Assembly (NCBI GenBank): GCA_934678955.1
Contig: CAKUSI010000242.1
Location: forward strand, 1-6,119
Length of the DNA: 6,119 nt
DNA from: an uncultured Austwickia sp.
GTDB taxonomy: Bacteria; Actinomycetota; Actinomycetes; Actinomycetales; Dermatophilaceae
Direction of reading: 5' to 3'
Shown: positions 1 to 5,880 of the stretch, piece by piece
Position numbering within the stretch: the stretch's first letter is position 1
How the letters are laid out: each line of letters starts with the position of its first letter
The notes under the pieces: model-generated
Seen by the model: only the letters and a program-made list of their open reading frames with translations
What the model was told of the DNA's origin: nothing
Databases searched by the model: none
Translations under genes and position numbers: made by a program

Positions 1-92
1 AGACCCCCGACACCCCCGACCAGCGGCGTCCGGTCGGGCCGGCCAGCAGGATGTAGCCGGCCCACAACGCGCCGGCGCCCAGCGCCCAGACG

Positions 93-109
<17 letters not shown>
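1..109 (-). pseudogene. Fragment of an EamA/RhtA-type transporter, both ends missing in this window
   Basis: Read on the minus strand from 109 to 2, this stretch is open for 36 codons. It encodes a piece with the segments GYILLAGPTGRRWSGVSGV and LDPVG. By eye 31 of 36 residues match residues 145-180 of the complete RhtA-like exporter at 4944-5837, in colinear register without gaps. At DNA level roughly 87 of 108 bases match, and the first 60 bases are the most similar. The piece covers the end of the first EamA half and the start of the second. The N-terminal half is absent because the sequence changes into glycogen phosphorylase coding sequence at about 104-110. The C-terminal part would lie beyond the left edge. 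No start codon or ribosome site is available, so it cannot encode a working transporter as it stands. It could be the remnant of a paralogue, a rearrangement, or a chimeric join from a related genome. Confidence 0.8.
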
Positions 110-734
<625 letters not shown>

Positions 735-756
735 CGCCGAGGGCTTGGGTTTCAAC

Positions 757-798
757 CGCCGAGGGCTCCGCTTCAGTCGAGGAGTGGAGCCCTCGGCG
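757..798 (+). terminator. 13-bp perfect inverted repeat after glgP, possible terminator
   Basis: The arms at 757-769 (CGCCGAGGGCTCC) and 786-798 (GGAGCCCTCGGCG) are perfectly complementary around a 16-nt loop. A further copy of the left-arm core, CGCCGAGGGCT, lies just after the glgP stop at 735-745 and could pair with the same right arm. There is no T-tract, so this is either an actinobacterial-type hairpin terminator or a small repeat element. It lies between two codirectional genes, which fits termination of glgP transcription before the DinB-like gene. Confidence 0.55.
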
Positions 799-837
799 CA
801 TCTCCCCGACTCACGGGCCGAGTGCTTGACTGGTGTC

Positions 838-1389
838 ATGGCGACCGAACACCTGCTCGAACAGTTCACCTGGCACTGGGACACGCATGCCCGTCCCCGC
901 CTGGCCGGGCTCACCGACGCCGAGTATTTCTGGGAACCCGCCCCGGGCTCCTGGAACGTCCGCCCGCGCGGCACCGGCACTGCACCCATGCAGGTCGGTG
1001 CGGGGGCATTCACCCTCGACTTCGCCTTTCCCGAGCCCCAGCCGGCGCCGGTCACGACGATCGCGTGGCGCCTGGCCCACCTGCTCGTCGGCGTCTTCGG
1101 CGCGCGCGTGGCGTCCCACTTCGGCGGCCCGCCCGCCGACTACGACACCTACGACTACCCGGGTACCGCATCCGACGCCCTCGCCCGCCTCGACGCCGTG
1201 GTCGGGTTGTGGGTGGACGGGGTCCGGGGCCTGGACGAGGAGGCGCTGGGGCGTCCGGTCGGGGAGGCGGGGGGACCGTGGGCGGCGGAGCCGATGGTCA
1301 CGCTCGTGCTGCACATCCACCGCGAAGCGATCCACCACCTCGCCGAAATCGCGCTCCTGCGGGACCTGAGGGCCCACGGCGTCCGCTGA
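838..1389 (+). CDS. DinB-family (DUF664-like) metal-binding protein, 183 aa
   Basis: The protein resembles the DinB/mycothiol-dependent isomerase-like superfamily, which are four-helix bundles that bind a metal through three histidines. Several actinobacterial members are thiol-dependent enzymes. Visible support is the N-terminal helix ending in HWDTHARPRLAGLTDAEYFW and WEPAPGSWNVR, His81 in the second helix (WRLAHLLVG), and the C-terminal helix with H159, H161 and the HREAIHHLAEI stretch, where H166/H167 supply the other ligands. The length is normal for the family. The frame stays open upstream to an ATG at 745, but that extension overlaps the perfect inverted repeat and lacks domain character, so the ATG at 838 is preferred. 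No clear Shine-Dalgarno site precedes it; TTGAC at 826-830 lies just upstream, and leaderless translation is possible. The substrate cannot be told from sequence. The next gene, a bacteriocin precursor, is 151 nt away with its own promoter, so a functional link is not indicated. Confidence 0.8.
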   Translation: MATEHLLEQFTWHWDTHARPRLAGLTDAEYFWEPAPGSWNVRPRGTGTAPMQVGAGAFTLDFAFPEPQPAPVTTIAWRLAHLLVGVFGARVASHFGGPPADYDTYDYPGTASDALARLDAVVGLWVDGVRGLDEEALGRPVGEAGGPWAAEPMVTLVLHIHREAIHHLAEIALLRDLRAHGVR

Positions 1390-1392
1390 CGG

Positions 1393-1457
1393 TCATCCTT
1401 TGGAACCACCCTCCCTCGTAGGGTGGGGTCGCGTTCGTCCTTTGGAGTGATCGCGAC
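1393..1457 (+). promoter_or_regulatory. Paired TCCTTTGGA boxes, candidate operator of the bacteriocin operon
   Basis: The 9-mer TCCTTTGGA occurs at 1396-1404 and again at 1438-1446. Extended leftwards it reads TC(A/G)TCCTTTGGA in both places. The start-to-start distance is 42 bp, close to four DNA helical turns, so both copies face the same side of the helix. Each box has a TCC-N3-GGA dyad. The second box is also nested in a wider inverted repeat, GTCGCG (1428-1433) and CGCGAC (1452-1457), centred almost exactly on it. If transcription starts near 1499, the boxes centre at about -57 and -99, positions expected for an activator. No regulator gene is present in the window, so the binding protein is unknown. 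Confidence 0.45.
1406..1426 (+). terminator. 7-bp hairpin between the DinB-like gene and the bacteriocin promoter
   Basis: CCACCCT (1406-1412) pairs with AGGGTGG (1420-1426) around a 7-nt loop, 17 nt after the DinB-like stop codon. There is no T-tract. It may end transcription of the upstream gene, or it may be a structural part of the regulatory region, because it lies between the two 9-nt boxes. Confidence 0.35.
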
Positions 1458-1462
1458 GACGG

Positions 1463-1492
1463 ACGACATCCCTGCCACCCCGGTGCTAACGT
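1463..1492 (+). promoter_or_regulatory. Predicted promoter of the bacteriocin operon
   Basis: A TAACGT hexamer at 1487-1492 fits the actinobacterial -10 pattern TANNNT. A weaker ACGACA at 1463-1468 matches four of six bases of the -35 consensus, with an 18-nt spacer. The inferred start near 1498-1500 would give a leader of about 42 nt before the precursor ATG. A weak -35 together with upstream repeated boxes would fit an activated promoter. This is a by-eye prediction. Confidence 0.4.
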
Positions 1493-1526
1493 TCGTGCCG
1501 CCGGCAAACTCTGATCCACCCCCAAC

Positions 1527-1533
1527 AGGAGAA
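1527..1533 (+). promoter_or_regulatory. Strong Shine-Dalgarno site of the bacteriocin precursor
   Basis: AGGAGAA lies 7 nt upstream of the ATG at 1541. It fixes the precursor start and is the best-spaced ribosome site in the operon, consistent with high expression of the peptide. Confidence 0.75.
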
Positions 1534-1540
1534 GCCCATC

Positions 1541-1876
1541 ATGAAAAAGCTCACGAAGATCGCCTCTGCCCTGGTCATCACGGTCGGCCTCGCCGCGGCC
1601 CCTGCGCTGACCGCGAGTGCCTGGGAGTCCGTGGGGCTGCGCACCCAGTACCCGTCCGCCGGTGGCACCTGGCAGTACGGGTTCGAGAATGCGAAGCTCC
1701 GCTCGTACTACACCGTCGGCAAGTGCCACGGCTCGACCGTCTACCGCAAGATCGACGGCAAGGTCGTCAACACTTCGCGCAGCGTCGACACCGCACGCAA
1801 CCAGAAGTCCATCGCCGAGATCTGGACGCTCAACTCCCCCGGCCTGGACGGGCAGTACTTCTACCGCACCTGCTGA
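1541..1876 (+). CDS. Lactococcin 972-family bacteriocin precursor, 111 aa
   Basis: The product begins with a classical secretion signal: MKKLTK charges, a hydrophobic core at residues 8-22, and an ASA cleavage site at 25-27. Cleavage there leaves a mature peptide of 84 residues beginning WESVGL. The mature part carries the lactococcin 972 hallmark GGTWQYGF (41-48), then SYYTVGKCHGSTV (55-67), AEIW (92-95) and a C-terminal aromatic cluster (YFY). These correspond to GTWQHG, the HGS/SATVV region, the AGVWAKA region and the YY end of lactococcin 972 as I recall it. The prototype is a non-lantibiotic peptide exported by the general secretion route that binds lipid II and blocks septum formation in lactococci. 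This one has two cysteines, Cys62 and the last residue Cys111, which could form a disulfide; the prototype as I recall it has none. It also has about 13 residues between the cleavage site and GGTW. The following membrane protein and ABC ATPase are the usual partners of this family. Target range cannot be predicted. Confidence 0.9.
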   Translation: MKKLTKIASALVITVGLAAAPALTASAWESVGLRTQYPSAGGTWQYGFENAKLRSYYTVGKCHGSTVYRKIDGKVVNTSRSVDTARNQKSIAEIWTLNSPGLDGQYFYRTC

Positions 1877-1883
1877 TCCCCGG

Positions 1884-1915
1884 GGTGCCCCGGACGCCGA
1901 CGCGTCCGGGGCACC
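1884..1915 (+). terminator. Strong 14-bp hairpin between precursor and transporter genes
   Basis: GGTGCCCCGGACGC (1884-1897) pairs perfectly with GCGTCCGGGGCACC (1902-1915) around a 4-nt loop. It begins 8 nt after the precursor stop, and the membrane protein start is 37 nt beyond it. No T-tract follows. Its position suggests a partial terminator or a 3'-end stabiliser that lets the peptide mRNA exceed the downstream transporter mRNA. Confidence 0.7.
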
Positions 1916-1951
1916 TCGCCGCCTCCGACAGCCCACCCCCGAAAGGTCCTC

Positions 1952-3916
1952 GTGTACAAGACAGTGCTCGCTGCCGTGTCGGCGGCGCTGTACTTACTCC
2001 TCGCCGTGCTCGCCGGGGTGGTGACTGACTTCCACGACCGCTACTACCCGCAAGCCCTGGGCATCACCCACAAGGTGGTGCTGGACTTCTCCCGCTCACC
2101 CCTGACGCGGGACGAAGCCTTCGCCACCCTGCAGTTCGCCCAGGTCGACCGGGACCCCGGGCTCTACCTGTTGTTGCCCGACCTGGTCGACACCGACTCC
2201 CAGGTCTTCGTCGACCTGGGGCGCAGCGATGGCTCCCACCCGATGGGGTGGTTCGGCTCCTACACCCCCGCGACAATCGCCGGCACCGAACGCCTCCGCA
2301 ACAGCCCCGCCGACGGCGGGTACCTCGTCCGTGACCTCGACCGACTGGTGCCGGTGCTCGACGAACTTCGCGAGCAGGGCGTCATCGTCTCGATCACCGA
2401 GGGCGCTCCGACCACCAGCGTCCTGGGCCTCTCCCAGCAGGCCGGTTTCGCCGCCCCGGTGCTGGCCGCATGCGCGCTCGTGGCAGCCCTGACCGTCTTC
2501 TGGCTGGCCATCCGCGCCCGCTCCCGAGCCCTCCGCGTGCTGGCCGGGGCTCCACCCTGGCGCATCCAGGTGCAGGATCTCGGCACGTTCTCGGGCATCC
2601 TCCTGGCCTCCGCGGTGTCCGTCGGTGCTGCCGCCGTCGCCGTCGTCGGATTGACCCGGGGCTGGGTGTACGCCCCTGCATACACGGCGATCCTGACCCT
2701 GTTCATCGGCGTGACGCTGACGTCCTGCCTGGCGATCATGGTGGCGTTGTCCGTGGCTTCGTGGCCGAACGCGGCCCTCTTCGCCTGGCGACAGCCCGCA
2801 GTCTCCAGCCTCAAGTGGCCCGTTCGGGTGATCCAGGTCATCACCCTGGCCACCCTCATCCTGTTCAGTGGTCCGGCCTGGGTGGCGTCCCAGAACGCGA
2901 ACCAGGAGGCCCGCCAACTCGCGGTGTGGAACGACCTGGCCGACCAGGTCAAGCTGTCCTTCGGCATGGAGGACGACCAGATGGTCGCCATCGCCCCCCG
3001 GGTGGCCGAAGTGATCTCCGGCGCCGAGGGGGAGGGCAGCGCGGCCCTCTCCTACACGATCGCCGCGGCCTCCTGGCAAGGGGACTTCGAGGGGTACTCG
3101 GCGATCGCCCTGGTCAACTCCGGCTGGCGCTCGCTGGTGGCCCGGTCCCTGGGGCCGGACGCCCTCTCTCCCGTCCCTCGAGCCGACGTCGAGGCCATGC
3201 TGGAGCGCGAGCTGGTTCCGTCCCTGGAGTTGTGGAACCGCGAGCGGGACCCGAACGACACGCTTGCGACCCTGACGTTCCACCGCCCCGCCCCCGGGGT
3301 CGAGTATCCCGTGGCCGACGGCGGGTCGAGCGGGCGCCTCAGCTTCCTGGCCGACGTCCTCGTCATCGAGGTCCCTGCCATCGACGCGGTGTTCGGTGTC
3401 GAGAACACCATGAGCCTCGCGTCGTCGGCCAACATCGTGCTCACCGGGACGCAGGAGACGGAGAGCCGCCTCGCCGCCGCCGGGCTCGACCGCGACGGCC
3501 TGGCCGCGGCGGGCATCCGCGGGACCCTGCAGGTCCTGCACATGTCCGAACAGGGGATCGTGGAGGCCCAGTTCGCCACCTACCTGGCCGGGCTCCTCGC
3601 GGCGACGCTGCTGGCCCTGGCGATCGCGTTCGTCGTGGCCGCCGGCGTCAACGCCCTGGTGCTGGGCCTGCTCAACGCGCACCGTGACTTTCCGCTCCGC
3701 CTGGCCGGGCAGACCTGGGAGGAGGTGGTCCGGTCACGCGCCCTGCGCGATGTGGTGATCGCCGCCGGGCTGACGGGGGTGGTGGCGCTGCTCGCTCCCC
3801 CGGGCGCGCGGCTCGCCACCGTGGTCGTCGGTGTGGGTGCCCTGCTGGCCCTGCACGCCTCGCACCTGATCGCCGCATCGGCGATATTCACTGCTGTCAC
3901 CCATCGCCGCCTCTGA
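1952..3916 (+). CDS. Bacteriocin-associated integral membrane protein (lactococcin 972 group, MacB/FtsX-like permease), 654 aa
   Basis: This is the membrane partner usually encoded after lactococcin 972-type precursors (DUF1430/bacteriocin-associated membrane protein group). Together with the ABC ATPase it is thought to give immunity and/or take part in export. Hydrophobic segments lie at about 5-24, 167-187, 212-234, 243-269, 290-312, 543-572, 599-616 and 620-650. Two large soluble domains (about 25-165 and 313-540) follow the first and fifth segments. The order is therefore twice TM-ectodomain-three TM, the layout of MacB/FtsX-type permeases duplicated in one chain. The charged loop at 188-211 (RARSRALRVLAGAPPW) and the one at 575-598 would be cytoplasmic contacts for the ATPase. 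The start is GTG with GAAAGG 5 nt upstream (1941-1946). The stop is 12 nt from the ATPase start, so the two are cotranscribed. The product assignment rests on gene order and topology more than on short motifs; whether it acts in immunity or export is not settled by sequence. Confidence 0.82.
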   Translation: MYKTVLAAVSAALYLLLAVLAGVVTDFHDRYYPQALGITHKVVLDFSRSPLTRDEAFATLQFAQVDRDPGLYLLLPDLVDTDSQVFVDLGRSDGSHPMGWFGSYTPATIAGTERLRNSPADGGYLVRDLDRLVPVLDELREQGVIVSITEGAPTTSVLGLSQQAGFAAPVLAACALVAALTVFWLAIRARSRALRVLAGAPPWRIQVQDLGTFSGILLASAVSVGAAAVAVVGLTRGWVYAPAYTAILTLFIGVTLTSCLAIMVALSVASWPNAALFAWRQPAVSSLKWPVRVIQVITLATLILFSGPAWVASQNANQEARQLAVWNDLADQVKLSFGMEDDQMVAIAPRVAEVISGAEGEGSAALSYTIAAASWQGDFEGYSAIALVNSGWRSLVARSLGPDALSPVPRADVEAMLERELVPSLELWNRERDPNDTLATLTFHRPAPGVEYPVADGGSSGRLSFLADVLVIEVPAIDAVFGVENTMSLASSANIVLTGTQETESRLAAAGLDRDGLAAAGIRGTLQVLHMSEQGIVEAQFATYLAGLLAATLLALAIAFVVAAGVNALVLGLLNAHRDFPLRLAGQTWEEVVRSRALRDVVIAAGLTGVVALLAPPGARLATVVVGVGALLALHASHLIAASAIFTAVTHRRL

Positions 3917-3928
3917 GGGAAGGAAGCC

Positions 3929-4576
3929 ATGCTGATCGAAGGGCATGACGTCAGCGTCACCATCAACGGACGCCCCATCATCCAGTCCGAGAGCCTCCGC
4001 TGTGAGCCGGGGACGATGACCGCACTCGTCGGACCCAGTGGGTCCGGGAAGACGACGCTGCTGCACTGCCTGGGGCTGCTGCTCCCGGTCACCGGCGGCC
4101 GAGTCCTGGCCAACGGTCGGGACATGACCCGTGCGAGCAACGGCCAGCGGCGACGATTCTGGCGCGACCACGCCGCGTTCGTCTTGCAGGACTACGGGAT
4201 CATGGAGGACGAGACGGTGGCCTTCAACGTCACGATGCGCACGAGCCGGAATCCTCGCCTCGATCCGGGGCTGGCCGAGGCACTGGAACGGACCGGACTC
4301 TCCGGGCGGGAGGCCGATCTGGCCAGCCTGCTCAGTGGCGGCGAGAAGCAGCGGCTGGCGTTGGCCCGCGCGCTCCACCGCCGTGCCTCCCTGCTGCTGG
4401 TCGACGAGCCCACGGCGTCCCTCGATGCCGGGAACCGACGCCGCGTCATCGACCTCTTCACCGACTTCGCTGCCGGTGGGGCCACCGTGATCATCGCGAC
4501 GCACGACGACGAGATGATCGCGGCCTGCGGTCATCGCCACGACGTGGGCGACAGGGCACCGGCGGTGGTCCGGTGA
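3929..4576 (+). CDS. ABC transporter ATP-binding protein, lactococcin 972 bacteriocin group, 215 aa
   Basis: This is a complete nucleotide-binding subunit that would power the preceding membrane protein. In order it shows Walker A GPSGSGKTT (35-43, Lys41), the Q-loop glutamine at 87 in VLQDYGIMEDETV, the signature LSGGEKQR (135-142), Walker B LLLVDE (155-160) with catalytic Glu160, the D-loop SLD (164-166), and switch His192 in ATHDDE. All catalytic residues are intact. It belongs to the MacB/LolD-like class, which matches the FtsX-like topology of its partner, and the immediate context points to the lactococcin 972 export/immunity group. At 215 residues it has the usual length for a stand-alone ATPase of this class. 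The ATG has a clear AAGGAAG ribosome site at 3920-3926. The last codons overlap the next gene start in a GTGA arrangement, implying translational coupling. The C-terminal tail after the His loop (HRHDVGDRAPAVVR) is short and variable, as usual. Confidence 0.92.
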   Translation: MLIEGHDVSVTINGRPIIQSESLRCEPGTMTALVGPSGSGKTTLLHCLGLLLPVTGGRVLANGRDMTRASNGQRRRFWRDHAAFVLQDYGIMEDETVAFNVTMRTSRNPRLDPGLAEALERTGLSGREADLASLLSGGEKQRLALARALHRRASLLLVDEPTASLDAGNRRRVIDLFTDFAAGGATVIIATHDDEMIAACGHRHDVGDRAPAVVR

Positions 4577-4941
4577 CCGTCGGGCGCCGCACCCTTGTGG
4601 GAGCGGTCCTGGCGGTGGCACTCGTCGGACTCGTCGCGGCGCTGGTCCTCAGCGGCGCCGGGTGGCTCAATCCGTCGCGCAGCAGTACCCACCCACCCTG
4701 CGAGCAGTTGCCTTCCGCCAACGCCGTCGACGCAGCCCTGCGGGACCACGCCGACCTCAGCCGGGCCATCACCGACGTCAGCCCCGACGTGCACGTCTCC
4801 GTCGGACGGCCCTGCGCCGGGCTCGACGACGCCGCCCTGGTCCAGGTGTCCTTCCGGACCTCCGAGCAGCGACATGCCATCGAGGACGTGTTGTCCCGCA
4901 CCGAGGGGTTCGGTGTCCCGGTGCACCTGGTCAAGGGCTGA
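4573..4941 (+). CDS. Small membrane-anchored two-cysteine protein, hypothetical, fourth gene of the bacteriocin operon
   Basis: I do not recognise a named family. The 122-aa product starts with two arginines and a hydrophobic segment at about 7-31 (LVGAVLAVALVGLVAALVL). That fits a signal anchor with the remainder outside the membrane; there is no lipobox. The outer part holds exactly two cysteines, Cys43 (PPCEQLPSANAVDAAL) and Cys81 (GRPCAGLDDAALVQVSF), which probably form a disulfide. The C-terminus ends in GFGVPVHLVKG. The alternating pattern suggests a compact alpha/beta domain. The start is a GTG overlapping the ATPase stop (GTGA at 4573-4576), so translation is likely coupled to it. That places the product with the export/immunity machinery, as a candidate accessory, chaperone or immunity factor that could meet the two-cysteine bacteriocin outside the cell. 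This role is inferred from position only. The stop is 2 nt from the stop of the convergent exporter gene. Confidence 0.75.
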   Translation: MTVGRRTLVGAVLAVALVGLVAALVLSGAGWLNPSRSSTHPPCEQLPSANAVDAALRDHADLSRAITDVSPDVHVSVGRPCAGLDDAALVQVSFRTSEQRHAIEDVLSRTEGFGVPVHLVKG

Positions 4942-4943
4942 CG

Positions 4944-5837
4944 TCAGGACGCGGTCACCTCGGGTGCCGGGCCTCCCGCCGGCCGCGCGGAGCGCACCAC
5001 GCCGATGGAGGCGACCACGACGCACGCCATGGCGACCAACTCGATGGGCCGCAACGTCTCGCCCAGCACCATCAGCGCGAACAACGCCGCCGCGGCGGGC
5101 TCCAGCGACATGAGGATCCCGAAGATGCGCGGCTCGATGCGGCGCAGCGCCATCATCTCCAGCCCGTAGGGGATCGCCGAGGACAGCAGCCCGATCAGCA
5201 GGCCCAGCCCCCAGACCGCCGCCACGGGCGCGGGCAGCAGGTCGAGGGTGAGCACCAGTGGCGTCAGCCCGACCAGCCCCACCCAGAACGCGATCGCGAC
5301 CCCCGAGACGCCCGACCAGCGGCGTCCGGTCGGCCCGGCCAGCAGGATGTAGCCCGCCCACAGGCAGGCCGCCACGAGCGCCCAGAACACCCCGACCGGG
5401 TCGAGATCGCCCGGCGAGACCCCCAGCAGGGCGACCCCGATCGCAGCCAGTCCGACCCACGCCAGGTCACGGGCCCGGCGCGAGAGCGCGACCGAGACGC
5501 CCAGGGGGCCGAGAAACTCCAGGGTGACGGCCATGCCGATCGGGATCCGCTCGATGGCCAGGTAGAACGTCACGTTCATGCCGGCCAGGCAGAGCCCGTA
5601 GGCCACCACCCACGCCCAGTCGGATGCCGACCGACCGCGCAGCCGCGGCCGTGCCAGCACGCCCATCACCACCGCCGCGCCCAGCATGCGCAACCACGCG
5701 ACGGTCAGCGGGGCGGCCGACGAGTAGAGGTCCTTGGCCAGCGATGAACCGAACTGCACCGAGGCGATCGCGACCAGCACCAGCAGCACCGGCGCGCCGG
5801 CCAGGCGTGCGGCGGCGGACCTCAGGCGCTCGGGCAC
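4944..5837 (-). CDS. rhtA: EamA-family transporter, RhtA-like (threonine/homoserine exporter type), 297 aa
   Basis: This is a drug/metabolite-transporter superfamily protein with two EamA halves and about ten membrane helices. The second-half signature AIPYGLEMMALRRIEP (221-236), followed by FGILMSLEPAAAALFALM (239-256) and LGETL (258-262), closely follows the RhtA subgroup, which exports threonine and homoserine in Escherichia coli. The N-terminal SVQFGSSLAKDLY segment (26-38) and FYLAIERIPIGMAVTLEFLG (91-110) also fit. The length is normal for the family. The start is GTG at 5835-5837, preceded by a weak GGTGGG ribosome site; the first hydrophobic segment begins soon after, so the start is plausible. 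It lies 43 nt downstream of cca on the same strand and may be cotranscribed with it. Its 3' end converges on the bacteriocin operon with a 2-nt gap. A diverged partial copy of residues 145-180 lies at the left edge of the window. The actual substrate is not shown by sequence. Confidence 0.88.
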   Translation of the reverse strand: MPERLRSAAARLAGAPVLLVLVAIASVQFGSSLAKDLYSSAAPLTVAWLRMLGAAVVMGVLARPRLRGRSASDWAWVVAYGLCLAGMNVTFYLAIERIPIGMAVTLEFLGPLGVSVALSRRARDLAWVGLAAIGVALLGVSPGDLDPVGVFWALVAACLWAGYILLAGPTGRRWSGVSGVAIAFWVGLVGLTPLVLTLDLLPAPVAAVWGLGLLIGLLSSAIPYGLEMMALRRIEPRIFGILMSLEPAAAALFALMVLGETLRPIELVAMACVVVASIGVVRSARPAGGPAPEVTAS

Positions 5838-5838
5838 G

Positions 5839-5870
5839 GGCCCACCACGCCTGATCGGCCCATCACGCCC
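5839..5870 (-). repeat. 14-nt imperfect tandem repeat between cca and the RhtA-like gene
   Basis: GGCCCACCACGCCT (5839-5852) and GGCCCATCACGCCC (5857-5870), given on the plus strand, match at 12 of 14 positions with an 18-nt period. A third partial match, TCACGCC (5881-5887), overlaps the cca stop codon. The repeat occupies most of the 43-nt intergenic space and includes the region that would serve as ribosome site for the RhtA-like GTG start. Confidence 0.5.
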
Positions 5871-5880
5871 GAGCGGGTAG

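Noticed and set aside
745..837. N-terminal extension of the DinB-like protein to the ATG at 745
   Set aside because: The extra 31 residues are translated from the 13-bp inverted repeat and lack family similarity; the DinB-like domain starts at the ATG at 838.
2096..3682. A 528-codon minus-strand open frame inside the membrane protein gene
   Set aside because: It is antisense to a gene with clear hydrophobic segments and operon context. Its translation is rich in Gly, Arg, Asp and Gln with no domain pattern, typical of the complement of GC-rich coding sequence.
2470..3687. A 405-codon plus-strand open frame overlapping the membrane protein gene
   Set aside because: It is a shifted frame of the real gene, with Arg/Gly/Pro-rich low-complexity translation and no ribosome site.
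1541..4941. Lantibiotic or other modified-peptide cluster
   Set aside because: No modification enzyme gene is present. The precursor has a general secretion signal in place of a leader with a double-glycine site, and its core matches lactococcin 972.
4662..5747. A 361-codon plus-strand open frame across the end of the small anchored protein and the RhtA-like gene
   Set aside because: It is antisense to a transporter with recognisable EamA motifs, and its translation is Arg/Gln/Pro-rich and featureless.
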